Translations under genes and position numbers: made by a program
From: [Mycobacterium] crassicus
GTDB taxonomy: Bacteria > Actinomycetota > Actinomycetes > Mycobacteriales > Mycobacteriaceae
Direction of reading: 5' to 3'
Assembly (NCBI RefSeq): GCF_020181615.1
Contig: NZ_CP084029.1
Span: forward strand, 2,582,617 to 2,646,616
Length of the DNA: 64,000 nt
Part shown: positions 21,735 through 32,302 of the stretch, piece after piece
How the letters are laid out: each line of letters begins with the position of its first letter
Numbering within the stretch: the stretch's first letter is position 1
The notes under the pieces: generated by a model
Told to the model about the DNA's origin: nothing
What the model saw: only the letters and a program-made list of their open reading frames with translations
Database searches by the model: none

Positions 21735-22843
21735 CGACCGCTGGCCGCTGCCGCCGCGGTCGGGGCGCCGGGCGGCGCCGAATGCGGCTGCTGCTGCGGG
21801 ACCGCGTTCACCTGAGGCAGCGGAACGGTCTGCAGCACCCGGTTGATGATGATCTCCGAGGTGATCTCGTCGGCCAGCGCGTCGTAGGACAGCACCAGCC
21901 GGTGCCGCAGCACGTCGGGGATGACCTCGATGACGTCCTGCGGGATCACGTAGTCGCGCCCGCGCACCAGCGCCAGCGCCCGGGACGCGGAGATGATGCC
22001 CAGCGAGGCGCGCGGCGACGCACCGAACGACAGCCAGTTCTTCACGTCCGGCATACCGAACTGTTCGGGGTGGCGGGTGGCGGTGATGACCCGGACCACG
22101 TAGTCGACCAGCGCGTGGTGCACGAAGTTGTTGGCCGCCAGTCCCTGCAGGCGCAGCAGGTCGCCGGTGCCGAGGATCTGCTTGGGCTCGGGCGGGGTGA
22201 CCCCCATCCGGTAGATGATCTCGCGCTCTTCTTCCGGCGACGGGTAGCTCACGTTGATCTTGAACAGGAAGCGGTCGCGTTGCGCCTCGGGCAGCGGGTA
22301 GACGCCTTCGTGCTCGATCGGGTTCTGAGTGGCCATCACCAGGAATGGGGTGGGCAGCGGGAACCTCTTGCCGCCGATGGACACCTGGCGTTCCTGCATG
22401 ACCTCCAGCAGCGCTGACTGCACCTTGGCCGGCGCACGGTTGATCTCGTCGGCCAGTAGGAAGTTGACCATCACCGGGCCGAGCTCGGTGTCGAACTCCT
22501 CGCGACCCTGACGGTAGATACGGGTGCCGATGATGTCGGTGGGTACCAGGTCCGGGGTGAACTGGATGCGCGCGAAGGATCCGCCGACCACCTTGGCGAA
22601 CGTTTCGACGGCCAGCGTCTTGGCCACCCCGGGGACGCCCTCGAGCAGCACGTGACCCTTGGCCAGCAGTCCGACCAGGATGCGCTCGACGAGCTGGTCC
22701 TGGCCGACGATGACGCGCTTGACCTCGAAGATGGCTCGCTCCAGCGCGTGTACGTCGGCGGCCAGACCTGAACCGGGGCTCGACGCACCCTCCGGGCCGG
22801 GGAAACCGCTGGCGCCCGCGGGCGTCCCATCCGATGACGTCAT
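21731..22843 (-). CDS. moxR1: MoxR family AAA+ ATPase
   Basis: The 370-residue protein has a Gly/Pro-rich N-terminus, Walker A GVPGVAKT at residues 69-76, Walker B FLLADEINRAP, sensor 1 ATQNPIEHEG and a C-terminal lid domain ending in an Ala-rich tail. The ATG at 22843 is preceded by GGAGG at 8 nt, so the ATG 15 bases upstream was rejected. It heads moxR1-DUF58-VWA. MoxR proteins are chaperone-like ATPases that help activate or insert cofactors into partner complexes. Confidence 0.95.
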   Translation of the reverse strand: MTSSDGTPAGASGFPGPEGASSPGSGLAADVHALERAIFEVKRVIVGQDQLVERILVGLLAKGHVLLEGVPGVAKTLAVETFAKVVGGSFARIQFTPDLVPTDIIGTRIYRQGREEFDTELGPVMVNFLLADEINRAPAKVQSALLEVMQERQVSIGGKRFPLPTPFLVMATQNPIEHEGVYPLPEAQRDRFLFKINVSYPSPEEEREIIYRMGVTPPEPKQILGTGDLLRLQGLAANNFVHHALVDYVVRVITATRHPEQFGMPDVKNWLSFGASPRASLGIISASRALALVRGRDYVIPQDVIEVIPDVLRHRLVLSYDALADEITSEIIINRVLQTVPLPQVNAVPQQQPHSAPPGAPTAAAAASGR

Positions 22844-22975
22844 CGAGAAATCCTCCACAAAGGTCGGTCCGACACAACTGCTTGCTCGGCGCTGGGCCGA
22901 GGGGCAGCGTTGTGCCCGCGTTTCACTATTCCAGGGTTAGCAGCATCCGTCGACGTAAGGCCCGTCCCGGGTGCG

Positions 22976-23677
22976 TCAGTATTCGATGATCCGGGTCAGA
23001 TACGGTGTCATCCCCGCGGTCCGCACCGGGCTGACCACCACCTTCCCGGCGCTGCCGGAGGCCTCCAGCATCTTGCCGCCACCGAGGAAGATGGCGACGT
23101 GCTGGCCACCCCCGGGCCCCCAGAACAACAGGTCGCCGCGGCGGGCCTGGTTGGGTGCGATGTGGCGCCCGGCCTTGTACTGGTCACCGGAGAACCGCGG
23201 GATCAGCACCCCGACGCCGGCGAATGCGTAGCGCATCAGGCCGGAGCAGTCGAAGCCGACCGTCCCGGCCCCGGAGTCGATCCCCTTGCTGGGACCGGTC
23301 AGCGATCCACCACCCCAGGAATAAGGCACGCCCATCTGCGAGCCGGCGCGCCGGATGACGTATTCGATGGCCTGCTTGCCCTGCACCCGCTGGCCGGGTG
23401 AGACGTTGCCGGCGACCTCGTCGCCGACGTTGAACCCCAGGCCGGAGAGGAACTTGCGCCCCAGATCCATGGTGGTCTGGGTGGCATTCGCGGTGGCCTG
23501 CAACGACGCGTTGGCGATCGCCAGCGGATCACCGGGCGCCCCGGCGCTGATCGTCGCCGGCAGCGTCGGGTCCCACCCCGGGTCCGCTGCTGCCTGCCCG
23601 GCCACGCCCAGCATCACCGGGATCGCCACCACGAGCGACCCGATGAGCCGGAAAAGTCGTAATGAACTCTGTCGCAT
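22976..23677 (-). CDS. ripB: Peptidoglycan endopeptidase RipB (NlpC/P60)
   Basis: The 233-residue protein is exported: a signal peptide ends near AGQAAADPG. After a short linker comes a C-terminal NlpC/P60 domain with catalytic Cys in VGFDCSGLMRYAF and His in GGGQHVAIFLG. Such enzymes cleave the D-glutamyl-diaminopimelate bond in stem peptides. It lacks the coiled-coil of RipA. The ATG at 23677 lies 12 bases from the ripA stop with GGCGGAG between, so the pair is co-translated as in M. tuberculosis Rv1477-Rv1478. Confidence 0.95.
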   Translation of the reverse strand: MRQSSLRLFRLIGSLVVAIPVMLGVAGQAAADPGWDPTLPATISAGAPGDPLAIANASLQATANATQTTMDLGRKFLSGLGFNVGDEVAGNVSPGQRVQGKQAIEYVIRRAGSQMGVPYSWGGGSLTGPSKGIDSGAGTVGFDCSGLMRYAFAGVGVLIPRFSGDQYKAGRHIAPNQARRGDLLFWGPGGGQHVAIFLGGGKMLEASGSAGKVVVSPVRTAGMTPYLTRIIEY

Positions 23678-23688
23678 TCGCTCCGCCG

Positions 23689-25122
23689 TCAGTATTCGAT
23701 GTATCGGACTACAAAGGGCGTCATGCCGCTCTTGCGCACCGGCGATACCTTCACGTTCTGTCCCACGTCGGGGGCCTCCAACATCAAGCCGTTGCCGAGG
23801 TAGAGCGTCACGTGCTGGCTGCCGCCGGGGCCGTAGAAGATGACGTCGCCGCGGCGCGCCATCGCGGTCGGGATCTGGCGCCCCATCTTGTACTGCGAAC
23901 CGGAGTAGTGCGGCAGCTTGATGCCCACCCCGGCGAACGCGTAGAGGATCAGCCCCGAACAGTCGAAGCCGACGGTGCCCGAACCGGATCCGATACCGCG
24001 GCCCGGCCCCGCGGCGGTTCCGCCGCCCCACGAATAGGGCACGCCGCGTTGCGAGAGCCCGCGCCGGATCACGTATTCGGAGGCCTGCCGGCCGTAGACC
24101 CGCGGGATCTTGCCGTTGTTGATACCGGTGTCGTCGGGCTTGGCCAGCCCCAGCGACTGCAGGAATTTCTGACCCAGGTTCGCGGTCACCTGTGCCGAGG
24201 TCTGCGAGATCCCGAGTACTTGGTTGATGACCGCGATCGGGTCGCCGGGAACATCGGCGCTGGGCACCATCGGCAGCGTCGGGTCCCACGGACCGTCCCA
24301 CTGGTCGCCGCGCTTGGCCGGCGCGGCGGCCGGCCCCGCGTCGGGGTCCGCGGGATTGCCCCACCGGTCACCGGCCGGAGCGCCGGACGATGCGGTGGGC
24401 TGCTGCGGACGGGCGGCGGCCAGTCTGGCCTGCGCCTGCTCACGTTGAGCGGCCAGCCGGTTGATCTCGACCTGCTGTTCGGCGAATTTGCGGTGGGTGT
24501 CGGTGAGCGCGTTCACCGCGGTGTCCTGGCTGGACTGCGCGTCGGCGACGGCCTGATCGGCCTTCTGCTTGGCCAGCCGGGCCGCCGACTCCTTGTTGAG
24601 CTGCTCGGTGCGTGCCCGCTTCAGGTTGTCCAGCGCCTGCTGGGAGCTGAGCGCCAGGGTCTGGCCGGCCGCGGCGGTGGCGATCATCTCCGCCGGGTCG
24701 GTCGCGGTCAGATAGCTGTCGGACGGTCCGTTGACGTAGGTCGACGCCGCGAAGGTGTTGAACCGCGTCTGGGCGGCGGCGATCGCGGCGTCGGCGTCGG
24801 CAATGGCCTGTCGGCCGTTCTCCACGTCGTGCTGGGCGGTGACTGCGTCGTCGCGCGCGGTCTGCAGGTCCACCAGCGCCTTGTTGACGCTCTCCTTCTG
24901 CTGTTGGATCTGTGCGCCCAGGTCCTGCAACTGCTGGTTGGCATCGGCGACGTCGGCGATCAGCTTGGCGATGCCGTCGGGATCCGGAGCCGGTTGGGCC
25001 GCCGCCAGCCCGGGGGTGCCCAGCAGCATGGCGGCGCTCAGGACCGACACCACCGCGGGCTGGGCAAGCCGACCGGCCAGTCCCGAGGAAGAGCCATCGG
25101 AGCCACAGCGGATGCGTCTCAT
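23689..25122 (-). CDS. ripA: Peptidoglycan endopeptidase RipA (NlpC/P60)
   Basis: The 477-residue secreted hydrolase is needed for daughter cell separation in mycobacteria. It has a signal peptide ending near GLAAAQP, a long coiled-coil (about residues 30-240) that blocks the enzyme as zymogen in M. tuberculosis, a Pro/Gly linker and a C-terminal NlpC/P60 domain. The domain carries Cys in VGFDCSGLILYAF and His in GGSQHVTLYLG. The ATG at 25122 follows GAGGAG; the longer open frame to 25230 has no homologous counterpart. Upstream lies an AT-rich 240-base control region with a possible MtrA-type site. Confidence 0.96.
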   Translation of the reverse strand: MRRIRCGSDGSSSGLAGRLAQPAVVSVLSAAMLLGTPGLAAAQPAPDPDGIAKLIADVADANQQLQDLGAQIQQQKESVNKALVDLQTARDDAVTAQHDVENGRQAIADADAAIAAAQTRFNTFAASTYVNGPSDSYLTATDPAEMIATAAAGQTLALSSQQALDNLKRARTEQLNKESAARLAKQKADQAVADAQSSQDTAVNALTDTHRKFAEQQVEINRLAAQREQAQARLAAARPQQPTASSGAPAGDRWGNPADPDAGPAAAPAKRGDQWDGPWDPTLPMVPSADVPGDPIAVINQVLGISQTSAQVTANLGQKFLQSLGLAKPDDTGINNGKIPRVYGRQASEYVIRRGLSQRGVPYSWGGGTAAGPGRGIGSGSGTVGFDCSGLILYAFAGVGIKLPHYSGSQYKMGRQIPTAMARRGDVIFYGPGGSQHVTLYLGNGLMLEAPDVGQNVKVSPVRKSGMTPFVVRYIEY

Positions 25123-25276
25123 TCGGCTTGGATCTCCTCGGACTCGGGGCAGTCGGCGCCGCGCTTCGGCCGGTGGCAAAAGCACAGTTACAACAGCTGC
25201 GCCTTTTGAACCATACGTCACACGAGTCACTAGAGAAACGTTCGTAACAAACTACGTGATTGTAATTAAGCCGGTT

Positions 25277-25292
25277 GTTACCAACTGGTGAC
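25277..25292 (-). promoter_or_regulatory. Possible MtrA-type direct repeat upstream of ripA
   Basis: The minus strand reads GTCACCAGTTGGTAAC: GTCAC and GTAAC in direct repeat with 6 nt between them, 155 bases before ripA. MtrA response regulators of actinobacteria bind GTAAC-like direct repeats and control ripA-type hydrolases. This is a pattern match only. Confidence 0.3.
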
Positions 25293-25366
25293 CTAGCAAT
25301 TTGCTACCGGCCGAAGAATGGCGACCATCGGCCGCCCGAATGATGAGCTTACAGCTGGCGATTGAG

Positions 25367-25918
25367 CTATTCAGCAGCGTCGAGGAGTTCCGCAGAACGT
25401 TTGCTACGCCGTTGCAGAAATCGAGTGCCCACTGTCGCCGCGGCAACCCCGAGCAACAGCACCACGGTGAGGCCGGTCCACGGCAGATCGGGGGACGTCA
25501 GCTCATTGAGGAAATTCTGCGCGGACACCACCGGATCGCCCGTTTTCGCGTGGTCCTCGGCGGCCTCGAGCTTGGACCGATGGAACTGCCCGCTGTAGCT
25601 GCCGACATAGTTGGTGCTGAGCACCAGCACCGTGGAGTCCGGGTAGTCATAGCCCACCACCGTGGCGACATCACGCAGCGCGGTGTCCATCCCGGGGTTG
25701 CTCGCCACCTCGACGATCTTGAGGTCGATGCCGTCGCGGGCCGCTTCGGCCACCACGTTGCGCAGCGCGGGTACGTCGGCCGCCGGCGCACTCACCCCGT
25801 CCGCGGCGACCGCGACCTTGACCAGCGCCATGCAGTCGTCCGGCGGCATGGCCGGGTCGAGGCCCACGGTGATGCAGAGCTCACCGGGGATATAGGCCGG
25901 CACGTGCTGGATCGTCAC
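25367..25918 (-). CDS. Conserved membrane-anchored protein (Rv1476/DUF6676-like)
   Basis: The 183-residue protein has an N-terminal alpha/beta domain (about residues 5-135) and a C-terminal membrane helix (PWTGLTVVLLLGVAAATVG) followed by a basic QRRSKR tail, so the domain is probably outside and the tail inside. It resembles M. tuberculosis Rv1476, next to ripA as here. The GTG at 25918 is chosen because TACCGT lies 8 nt upstream (leaderless pattern); a TTG at 25936 is possible. No catalytic motif is recognised. It is divergent from acn. Confidence 0.75.
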   Translation of the reverse strand: MTIQHVPAYIPGELCITVGLDPAMPPDDCMALVKVAVAADGVSAPAADVPALRNVVAEAARDGIDLKIVEVASNPGMDTALRDVATVVGYDYPDSTVLVLSTNYVGSYSGQFHRSKLEAAEDHAKTGDPVVSAQNFLNELTSPDLPWTGLTVVLLLGVAAATVGTRFLQRRSKRSAELLDAAE

Positions 25919-25926
25919 GGTTGATG

Positions 25927-25932
25927 ACGGTA
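25927..25932 (-). promoter_or_regulatory. Candidate -10 box of the Rv1476-like gene
   Basis: The minus strand reads TACCGT, fitting TANNNT, 8 nt before the GTG at 25918. Confidence 0.45.
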
Positions 25933-25948
25933 GCAAGTGCGCGCTGGG

Positions 25949-25967
25949 TGAGGTAAACCTTACTTCA
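25949..25967 (+). promoter_or_regulatory. IdeR/DtxR-like iron box upstream of acn
   Basis: TGAGGTAAACCTTACTTCA matches 13 of 19 positions of the IdeR consensus TTAGGTTAGCCTAACCTAA and is itself dyadic (GTAA/TTAC around a 3-nt centre). It lies just upstream of the AcnR operator. Aconitase is a large iron-sulphur consumer, so iron control is plausible. The match is moderate. Confidence 0.4.
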
Positions 25968-25969
25968 TA

Positions 25970-25985
25970 CAGGACAATCGTACTG
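25970..25985 (+). promoter_or_regulatory. AcnR operator in the acn promoter
   Basis: CAGGACAATCGTACTG fits every fixed position of the AcnR operator pattern CAGNACnnncGTACTG described for Corynebacterium glutamicum and noted in mycobacteria. It ends one base before the candidate -10 box TAGAGT (25987-25992), so bound AcnR would block RNA polymerase. The repressor gene lies directly downstream of acn. Confidence 0.8.
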
Positions 25986-25986
25986 T

Positions 25987-25992
25987 TAGAGT
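25987..25992 (+). promoter_or_regulatory. Candidate -10 box of acn
   Basis: TAGAGT fits TANNNT and implies a leader of about 50 nt before the acn GTG, consistent with the ribosome-binding site seen there. No TTGACA-like -35 is evident; that region holds the operator. Confidence 0.5.
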
Positions 25993-26051
25993 AATTCCGC
26001 CCGTCGGCGCGGACCCGTCGATGGATGAGAACTCAATCTCGGGGAGTTGAA

Positions 26052-28862
26052 GTGACCAGCACAGATTCGGTGAACTCGTTCGGAGCCCGCGACACCCTGG
26101 TAGTCGGTGACAACGAATATCAGATCTACCGCCTCGACGCCGTCCCCGGCACCGAGAAACTCCCCTACAGCCTCAAGGTGCTGGCCGAGAACCTGCTGCG
26201 CACCGAAGACGGCGCCAACATCACCAAGGACCACATCAACGCGATCGCCAACTGGGATCCGTCCGCCGAGCCCAGCGTGGAGATCCAGTTCACCCCGGCC
26301 CGCGTGATCATGCAGGACTTCACCGGCGTGCCGTGTGTGGTCGACCTGGCCACCATGCGTGAGGCCGTCACCGCCCTGGGCGGCGACCCGAACAAGGTCA
26401 ACCCGCTCTCGCCCGCCGAGATGGTGATCGACCACTCCGTCATCCTCGACGTCTTCGGCACCGCCGACGCCTTCGAGCGCAACGTCGAACTGGAGTACCA
26501 GCGCAACGCCGAGCGCTACCAGTTCCTGCGTTGGGGCCAGGGCGCTTTCGACGACTTCAAGGTCGTCCCGCCGGGCACCGGCATCGTGCACCAGGTCAAC
26601 ATCGAGTACCTGGCGCGCACCGTGATGGTCCGAAACGGGCAGGCCTACCCCGACACCTGCGTCGGCACCGACAGTCACACCACCATGCAGAACGGCCTGG
26701 GCGTGCTGGGCTGGGGCGTCGGCGGTATCGAGGCCGAGGCCGCCATGCTCGGCCAGCCGGTCTCGATGCTGATCCCGCGTGTCGTCGGCTTCAAGCTGAC
26801 CGGCGAGATCCAGCCCGGTGTGACCGCCACCGATGTGGTGCTCACAGTGACCGAGATGCTGCGCAAGCACGGCGTGGTCGGCAAGTTCGTCGAGTTCTAC
26901 GGCAAGGGTGTCGCCGAGGTGCCGCTGGCCAACCGCGCCACCCTGGGCAACATGAGCCCCGAATTCGGCTCCACCTGCGCGATCTTCCCGATCGACTCCG
27001 AGACCATCAACTACCTGCGCCTGACCGGCCGCACCGACGAGCAGCTCGCGCTGGTCGAGGCGTACGCCAAGGCTCAAGGCATGTGGCACAACCCGGACCA
27101 CGAGCCGGCCTTCTCCGAGTACCTGGAGCTGGACCTGTCCACCGTGGTCCCGTCGATCGCCGGCCCGAAGCGCCCGCAGGACCGAATCCTGCTGTCGGAG
27201 AGCAAGATCGCGTTCCGCAAGAACATCCACGAGTACACCAACGACGCGGTGGCCGAGAAGGCCCCGACCGGCATCACCAAGGTCGGCGGCCAGGCCAAGC
27301 TGTCGTTCGCCGATGATGACGCCGTCGACGTGCAGAACGCCGCCAGCGGCTCGCAGGGCCGTCCGAGCAAGCCCGTGTTCATCAGCTCGGCCGAGCACGG
27401 CGAGTTCATCCTCGACCACGGCGCCGTCGCGGTCGCCGGAATCACTTCCTGCACCAACACCTCCAACCCGTCGGTGATGATCGGCGCGGCTCTGCTGGCG
27501 CGCAACGCCGTCGAGAAGGGCCTGTCGTCCAAGCCGTGGGTGAAGACCAACATGGCACCGGGCTCGCAGGTGGTCACCGATTACTACGACAAGGCCGGCC
27601 TGTGGCCCTACCTGGAGAAGCTCGGCTTCTACCTGGGCGGTTACGGCTGCACCACCTGCATCGGCAACACCGGCCCGCTGCCCGAGGAGATCTCCAAGGC
27701 GGTCAACGACGAAGACCTGACCGTCACCGCGGTGCTGTCGGGTAACCGCAACTTCGAGGGCCGCATCTCCCCCGACGTCAAGATGAACTACCTGGCCTCG
27801 CCGCCGCTGGTCATCGCCTACGCCCTGGCCGGCACCATGGACTTCGACTTCGAGCACGATTCCCTAGGCAAGGACCAGGACGGCAACGACGTCTATCTGA
27901 GGGACATCTGGCCGTCGGCCCAGGAGATCGACGACACCATCAAGTCCTCGATCAGCCAGGACATGTTCCGCAAGTCCTACGCCGACGTGTTCAAGGGAGA
28001 CGACAACTGGCGCAACCTGCCGACCCCGGACGGTGACACCTTCGCCTGGGACGACGCCTCGACCTATGTGCGCAAAGCCCCGTACTTCGACGGCATGGGC
28101 CTGGAGCCCGAGCCGGTCTCCGACATCAAGGGCGCCCGGGTGATGGCGCTGCTGGGCGACTCGGTCACCACCGACCACATCAGCCCGGCCGGCCCGATCA
28201 AGCCCGGCACCCCCGCCGCGGACTACCTGGACGCCAACGGTGTGGCGCGCAAGGACTACAACTCGCTGGGCAGCCGCCGCGGCAACCACGAGGTCATGGT
28301 CCGCGGCACCTTCGCCAACATCCGCCTGCAGAACCGGGTGCTGGACACCATCGGCCTGGAGGGCACCCAGGGTGGCTACACCCGGGACTTCACCCAGGAG
28401 GGCGGCCCGAAGGAGTTCATCTACAACGCCTGCATGAACTACCAGAAGGCCGGCATCCCGCTGGTCGTGCTGGGCGGCAAGGAATACGGTTCGGGCTCGT
28501 CGCGTGACTGGGCGGCCAAGGGCACCACGCTGCTGGGCGTCAAGGCCGTCATCACCGAGTCCTTCGAGCGCATCCACCGGTCGAACCTGATCGGCATGGG
28601 CGTGATCCCGCTGCAGTTCCCGGCCGGCGAGTCCGCCAAGACGCTGGGCCTGGACGGCACCGAGACCTTCGACATCGTCGGTATCGAAGAACTCAACACC
28701 GGCAAGACACCGAGGACGGTCAAGGTCACCGCCACCAAAGAAAGCGGCGAGAAGGTCGAATTCGACGCGGTGGTGCGCATCGACACCCCCGGTGAGGCCG
28801 ACTATTACCGCAACGGCGGCATCCTGCAGTACGTGCTGCGCAACATGCTGACGTCGAAGTAG
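26052..28862 (+). CDS. acn: Aconitate hydratase A
   Basis: Aconitase isomerises citrate to isocitrate in the TCA cycle and binds a [4Fe-4S] cluster. The 936-residue protein has cluster ligands in [11 protein letters not shown] and [10 protein letters not shown], and the C-terminal swivel domain with [17 protein letters not shown]. The GTG at 26052 follows GGGGAGTTGAA and matches the homologue's N-terminus ([11 protein letters not shown]); a more upstream ATG at 26025 has no such support. The next gene, 23 bases downstream, is its TetR repressor. Regulatory sites lie at 25949-25992. Confidence 0.98.
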   Translation: MTSTDSVNSFGARDTLVVGDNEYQIYRLDAVPGTEKLPYSLKVLAENLLRTEDGANITKDHINAIANWDPSAEPSVEIQFTPARVIMQDFTGVPCVVDLATMREAVTALGGDPNKVNPLSPAEMVIDHSVILDVFGTADAFERNVELEYQRNAERYQFLRWGQGAFDDFKVVPPGTGIVHQVNIEYLARTVMVRNGQAYPDTCVGTDSHTTMQNGLGVLGWGVGGIEAEAAMLGQPVSMLIPRVVGFKLTGEIQPGVTATDVVLTVTEMLRKHGVVGKFVEFYGKGVAEVPLANRATLGNMSPEFGSTCAIFPIDSETINYLRLTGRTDEQLALVEAYAKAQGMWHNPDHEPAFSEYLELDLSTVVPSIAGPKRPQDRILLSESKIAFRKNIHEYTNDAVAEKAPTGITKVGGQAKLSFADDDAVDVQNAASGSQGRPSKPVFISSAEHGEFILDHGAVAVAGITSCTNTSNPSVMIGAALLARNAVEKGLSSKPWVKTNMAPGSQVVTDYYDKAGLWPYLEKLGFYLGGYGCTTCIGNTGPLPEEISKAVNDEDLTVTAVLSGNRNFEGRISPDVKMNYLASPPLVIAYALAGTMDFDFEHDSLGKDQDGNDVYLRDIWPSAQEIDDTIKSSISQDMFRKSYADVFKGDDNWRNLPTPDGDTFAWDDASTYVRKAPYFDGMGLEPEPVSDIKGARVMALLGDSVTTDHISPAGPIKPGTPAADYLDANGVARKDYNSLGSRRGNHEVMVRGTFANIRLQNRVLDTIGLEGTQGGYTRDFTQEGGPKEFIYNACMNYQKAGIPLVVLGGKEYGSGSSRDWAAKGTTLLGVKAVITESFERIHRSNLIGMGVIPLQFPAGESAKTLGLDGTETFDIVGIEELNTGKTPRTVKVTATKESGEKVEFDAVVRIDTPGEADYYRNGGILQYVLRNMLTSK

Positions 28863-28885
28863 GCCGCGTAGGCGGCGAGCATCTG

Positions 28886-29449
28886 ATGCCCAGGGTCAGC
28901 GAGGATCACCTGGCGGCCCGGCGCCGTCAGATCCTTGATGGCGCCCGGCGCTGCTTCGCCGCCTACGGCTACGACGGGGCCACCGTCCGGCGGCTGGAGC
29001 AGACGGTCGGACTGTCGCGGGGCGCGATCTTCCATCACTTCCGCGACAAGGACACGCTGTTCTTCGCTCTGGCTCATGAGGACGCCCAGCGGATGGCCGA
29101 CGTCGCCTCTCGCGAGGGCCTGATCGGCGTGATGCGGGACATGCTGGCGGCGCCGGACCAGTTCGACTGGCTGGCCACCCGACTGGAGATCGCGCGCAAG
29201 CTGCGTCACGACCCCGAGTTCAGTCGCGGGTGGGCCGAGCGGTCAGCCGAATTGTCCGCTGCGGCAACGGATCGACTGAGCCGGCAGAAGCAGGCCGGCC
29301 GGCTGCGCGACGACGTGCCCGGCGACGTATTGCACTGCTACCTGGATCTGGTGCTCGACGGTCTGGTGGCACGGCTGGCCTCCGGCGAGGCCCCGCAGCG
29401 GCTGTCCGCGGTCCTCGATCTGGTAGAGGATTCGGTGCGGCAGCGCTGA
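28886..29449 (+). CDS. acnR: TetR family repressor AcnR
   Basis: The 187-residue protein has an N-terminal TetR helix-turn-helix (about residues 12-58: ILDGARRCFAAYGYDGATVR, LSRGAIFHHFRDKD) and an all-helical ligand domain. Position directly after acn, length and sequence equal M. tuberculosis Rv1474c, the orthologue of C. glutamicum AcnR, which represses acn. The operator match upstream of acn supports this role here. Citrate and iron act as ligands of the corynebacterial protein; that is not testable from this sequence. Confidence 0.92.
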   Translation: MPRVSEDHLAARRRQILDGARRCFAAYGYDGATVRRLEQTVGLSRGAIFHHFRDKDTLFFALAHEDAQRMADVASREGLIGVMRDMLAAPDQFDWLATRLEIARKLRHDPEFSRGWAERSAELSAAATDRLSRQKQAGRLRDDVPGDVLHCYLDLVLDGLVARLASGEAPQRLSAVLDLVEDSVRQR

Positions 29450-29459
29450 TTTCGCCGGG

Positions 29460-29660
29460 TCAGCGGGACCGGGTGCGGTGATTGGGTCCACCGCGGCTGC
29501 GCATGGCGGCGCCCGATTCCCGCAGCAGACTGTGCACCGAGCCATAGGATCGCCCGGTTGACGCCGCCAGGGTACGAATACTGGCACCACCCTCGTAGGC
29601 GCTGCGCAGTTCGACCAGCAGTCGATCGCGCAGCTTGTTCGGCTTCGTTGCTGTTGCCAC
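29460..29660 (-). CDS. Small helix-turn-helix protein (Rv1473A-like)
   Basis: The 66-residue protein is almost entirely one HTH domain: LRDRLLVELRSAYEGGASIR, then TLAASTGRSYGSVHSLLRES, with a basic C-terminus RSRGGPNHRTRSR. It is close to M. tuberculosis Rv1473A (63 aa). Such proteins are called transcriptional regulators on fold alone. The GTG at 29660 follows GAGGGGA. It ends 10 bases from acnR (convergent) and lies upstream of the ABC-F gene on the same strand. Confidence 0.88.
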   Translation of the reverse strand: MATATKPNKLRDRLLVELRSAYEGGASIRTLAASTGRSYGSVHSLLRESGAAMRSRGGPNHRTRSR

Positions 29661-29777
29661 GTCCCCTCACCATCCCCTCGCCGGCCCAACGGGTTCAGCG
29701 TAGGAAGACGATGCCGCTACCGGGCGGCTTTGCGTGAAATGCCGCAGGGTCGCCGCTCAAGGGCCGACAGCGACCTG

Positions 29778-31415
<1,638 letters not shown>

Positions 31416-31442
31416 GCGCGCCTAACTCCTGTCGTGTTGTTG

Positions 31443-32276
31443 CTACTTATCGTCAGTGAAGGCCGGTGGGCGCTTCTGGGCGCGCGCAGCGACGGCTTCC
31501 TCGAAGTTGCTGGTCAGCAGGCGCACGTAGAGCTGTCCGAGCCCCTCGGCCTGCATGTGCCCCTCCAGACTACCGGCGTCGAGTCCGCTCCAGAGTGTGC
31601 GCTTGGTCAATTCGGTGCCCGGTCGGGAGAATCCCGCGATCCGCTCGGCCAGGTCGTAGCAGGTCTGAAGCAGGTCCGGCTGCTCGACCACCCGCGATAC
31701 CAGGCCGATCCGCTCAGCCTCGGCGGCGTCGACATCGCGGCCGGTGAGCATTATCTCGAACGCCCGCGAAGCGCCGATGGCCCGGGGCAGCAGGTAACTC
31801 AGGCCCAGCTCGCTGGCGGTCAGCCCGTTGTTGATGCCCGCCGCCCGGAAGTACGCGTCGGACGCGGCGACCCGGATGTCGGCAGCCAACGCCAGACAGA
31901 GTCCGCCCCCGATCGCGGCGCCGTTGACCGCAGCGATCACCGGCTGATGCAGCCGGCGCAGCGCCAGGATGATGTCGTCGAGCAGCTCCATCGACCGCAG
32001 CCCGAAAGCCGGCCGGGTCAGTCCGGCCACATGCGGCACCGACCCGGCCGACTTGTGGTCGGCGCCCGAGGAGAATCCCCGACCCGCGCCGGTCAGCACG
32101 ACGACCCGCACCGAGTTGTCATAGCTGATCTGCGACAGCACGTCACGCAGCGGCACCATGACGTCGAACGCCATCGCGTTCATCCGCTCCGGGCGGTTCA
32201 GCGTGATCAGGGCGACCTGCGGGCGTGGACGGTCGACCAGGACGAATTCGGAGCCGTACTCAGATGCGGTGGTCAC
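31443..32276 (-). CDS. echA12: Enoyl-CoA hydratase/isomerase family protein EchA12
   Basis: This 277-residue crotonase-fold protein has the oxyanion-hole segments GAGRGFSSGADHK and AVNGAAIGGGLCLALAADIR, with Leu-Gly-Leu-type loop ELGLSYLLPRAIG following. The residue pattern is that of mycobacterial EchA12 (Rv1472), whose true substrate is not established; a role in fatty acid oxidation is inferred. A minus-strand TAGCGT lies 6 nt before the GTG, a leaderless arrangement. It is flanked by ABC-F and thioredoxin genes on the same strand. Confidence 0.9.
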   Translation of the reverse strand: MTTASEYGSEFVLVDRPRPQVALITLNRPERMNAMAFDVMVPLRDVLSQISYDNSVRVVVLTGAGRGFSSGADHKSAGSVPHVAGLTRPAFGLRSMELLDDIILALRRLHQPVIAAVNGAAIGGGLCLALAADIRVAASDAYFRAAGINNGLTASELGLSYLLPRAIGASRAFEIMLTGRDVDAAEAERIGLVSRVVEQPDLLQTCYDLAERIAGFSRPGTELTKRTLWSGLDAGSLEGHMQAEGLGQLYVRLLTSNFEEAVAARAQKRPPAFTDDK

Positions 32277-32302
32277 CGATGCACGCTATCGCGTGCGGCT
32301 CG

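Noticed and set aside
20751-22877. Apparent 708-codon fusion of a moxR-antisense-like stretch with DUF58
   Set aside because: Residues before the GTG at 21734 come from an alternative frame of moxR1; the GTGA overlap with the moxR1 stop marks the real start.
25123-25366. Possible c-di-AMP (ydaO) riboswitch in the ripA leader
   Set aside because: The conserved GGGGAAC/GGGTGAA-type core elements of that class were not found.
25986-27857. Minus-strand open frame of 623 codons over acn
   Set aside because: It is antisense to aconitase and shows no domain; a high-GC artefact.
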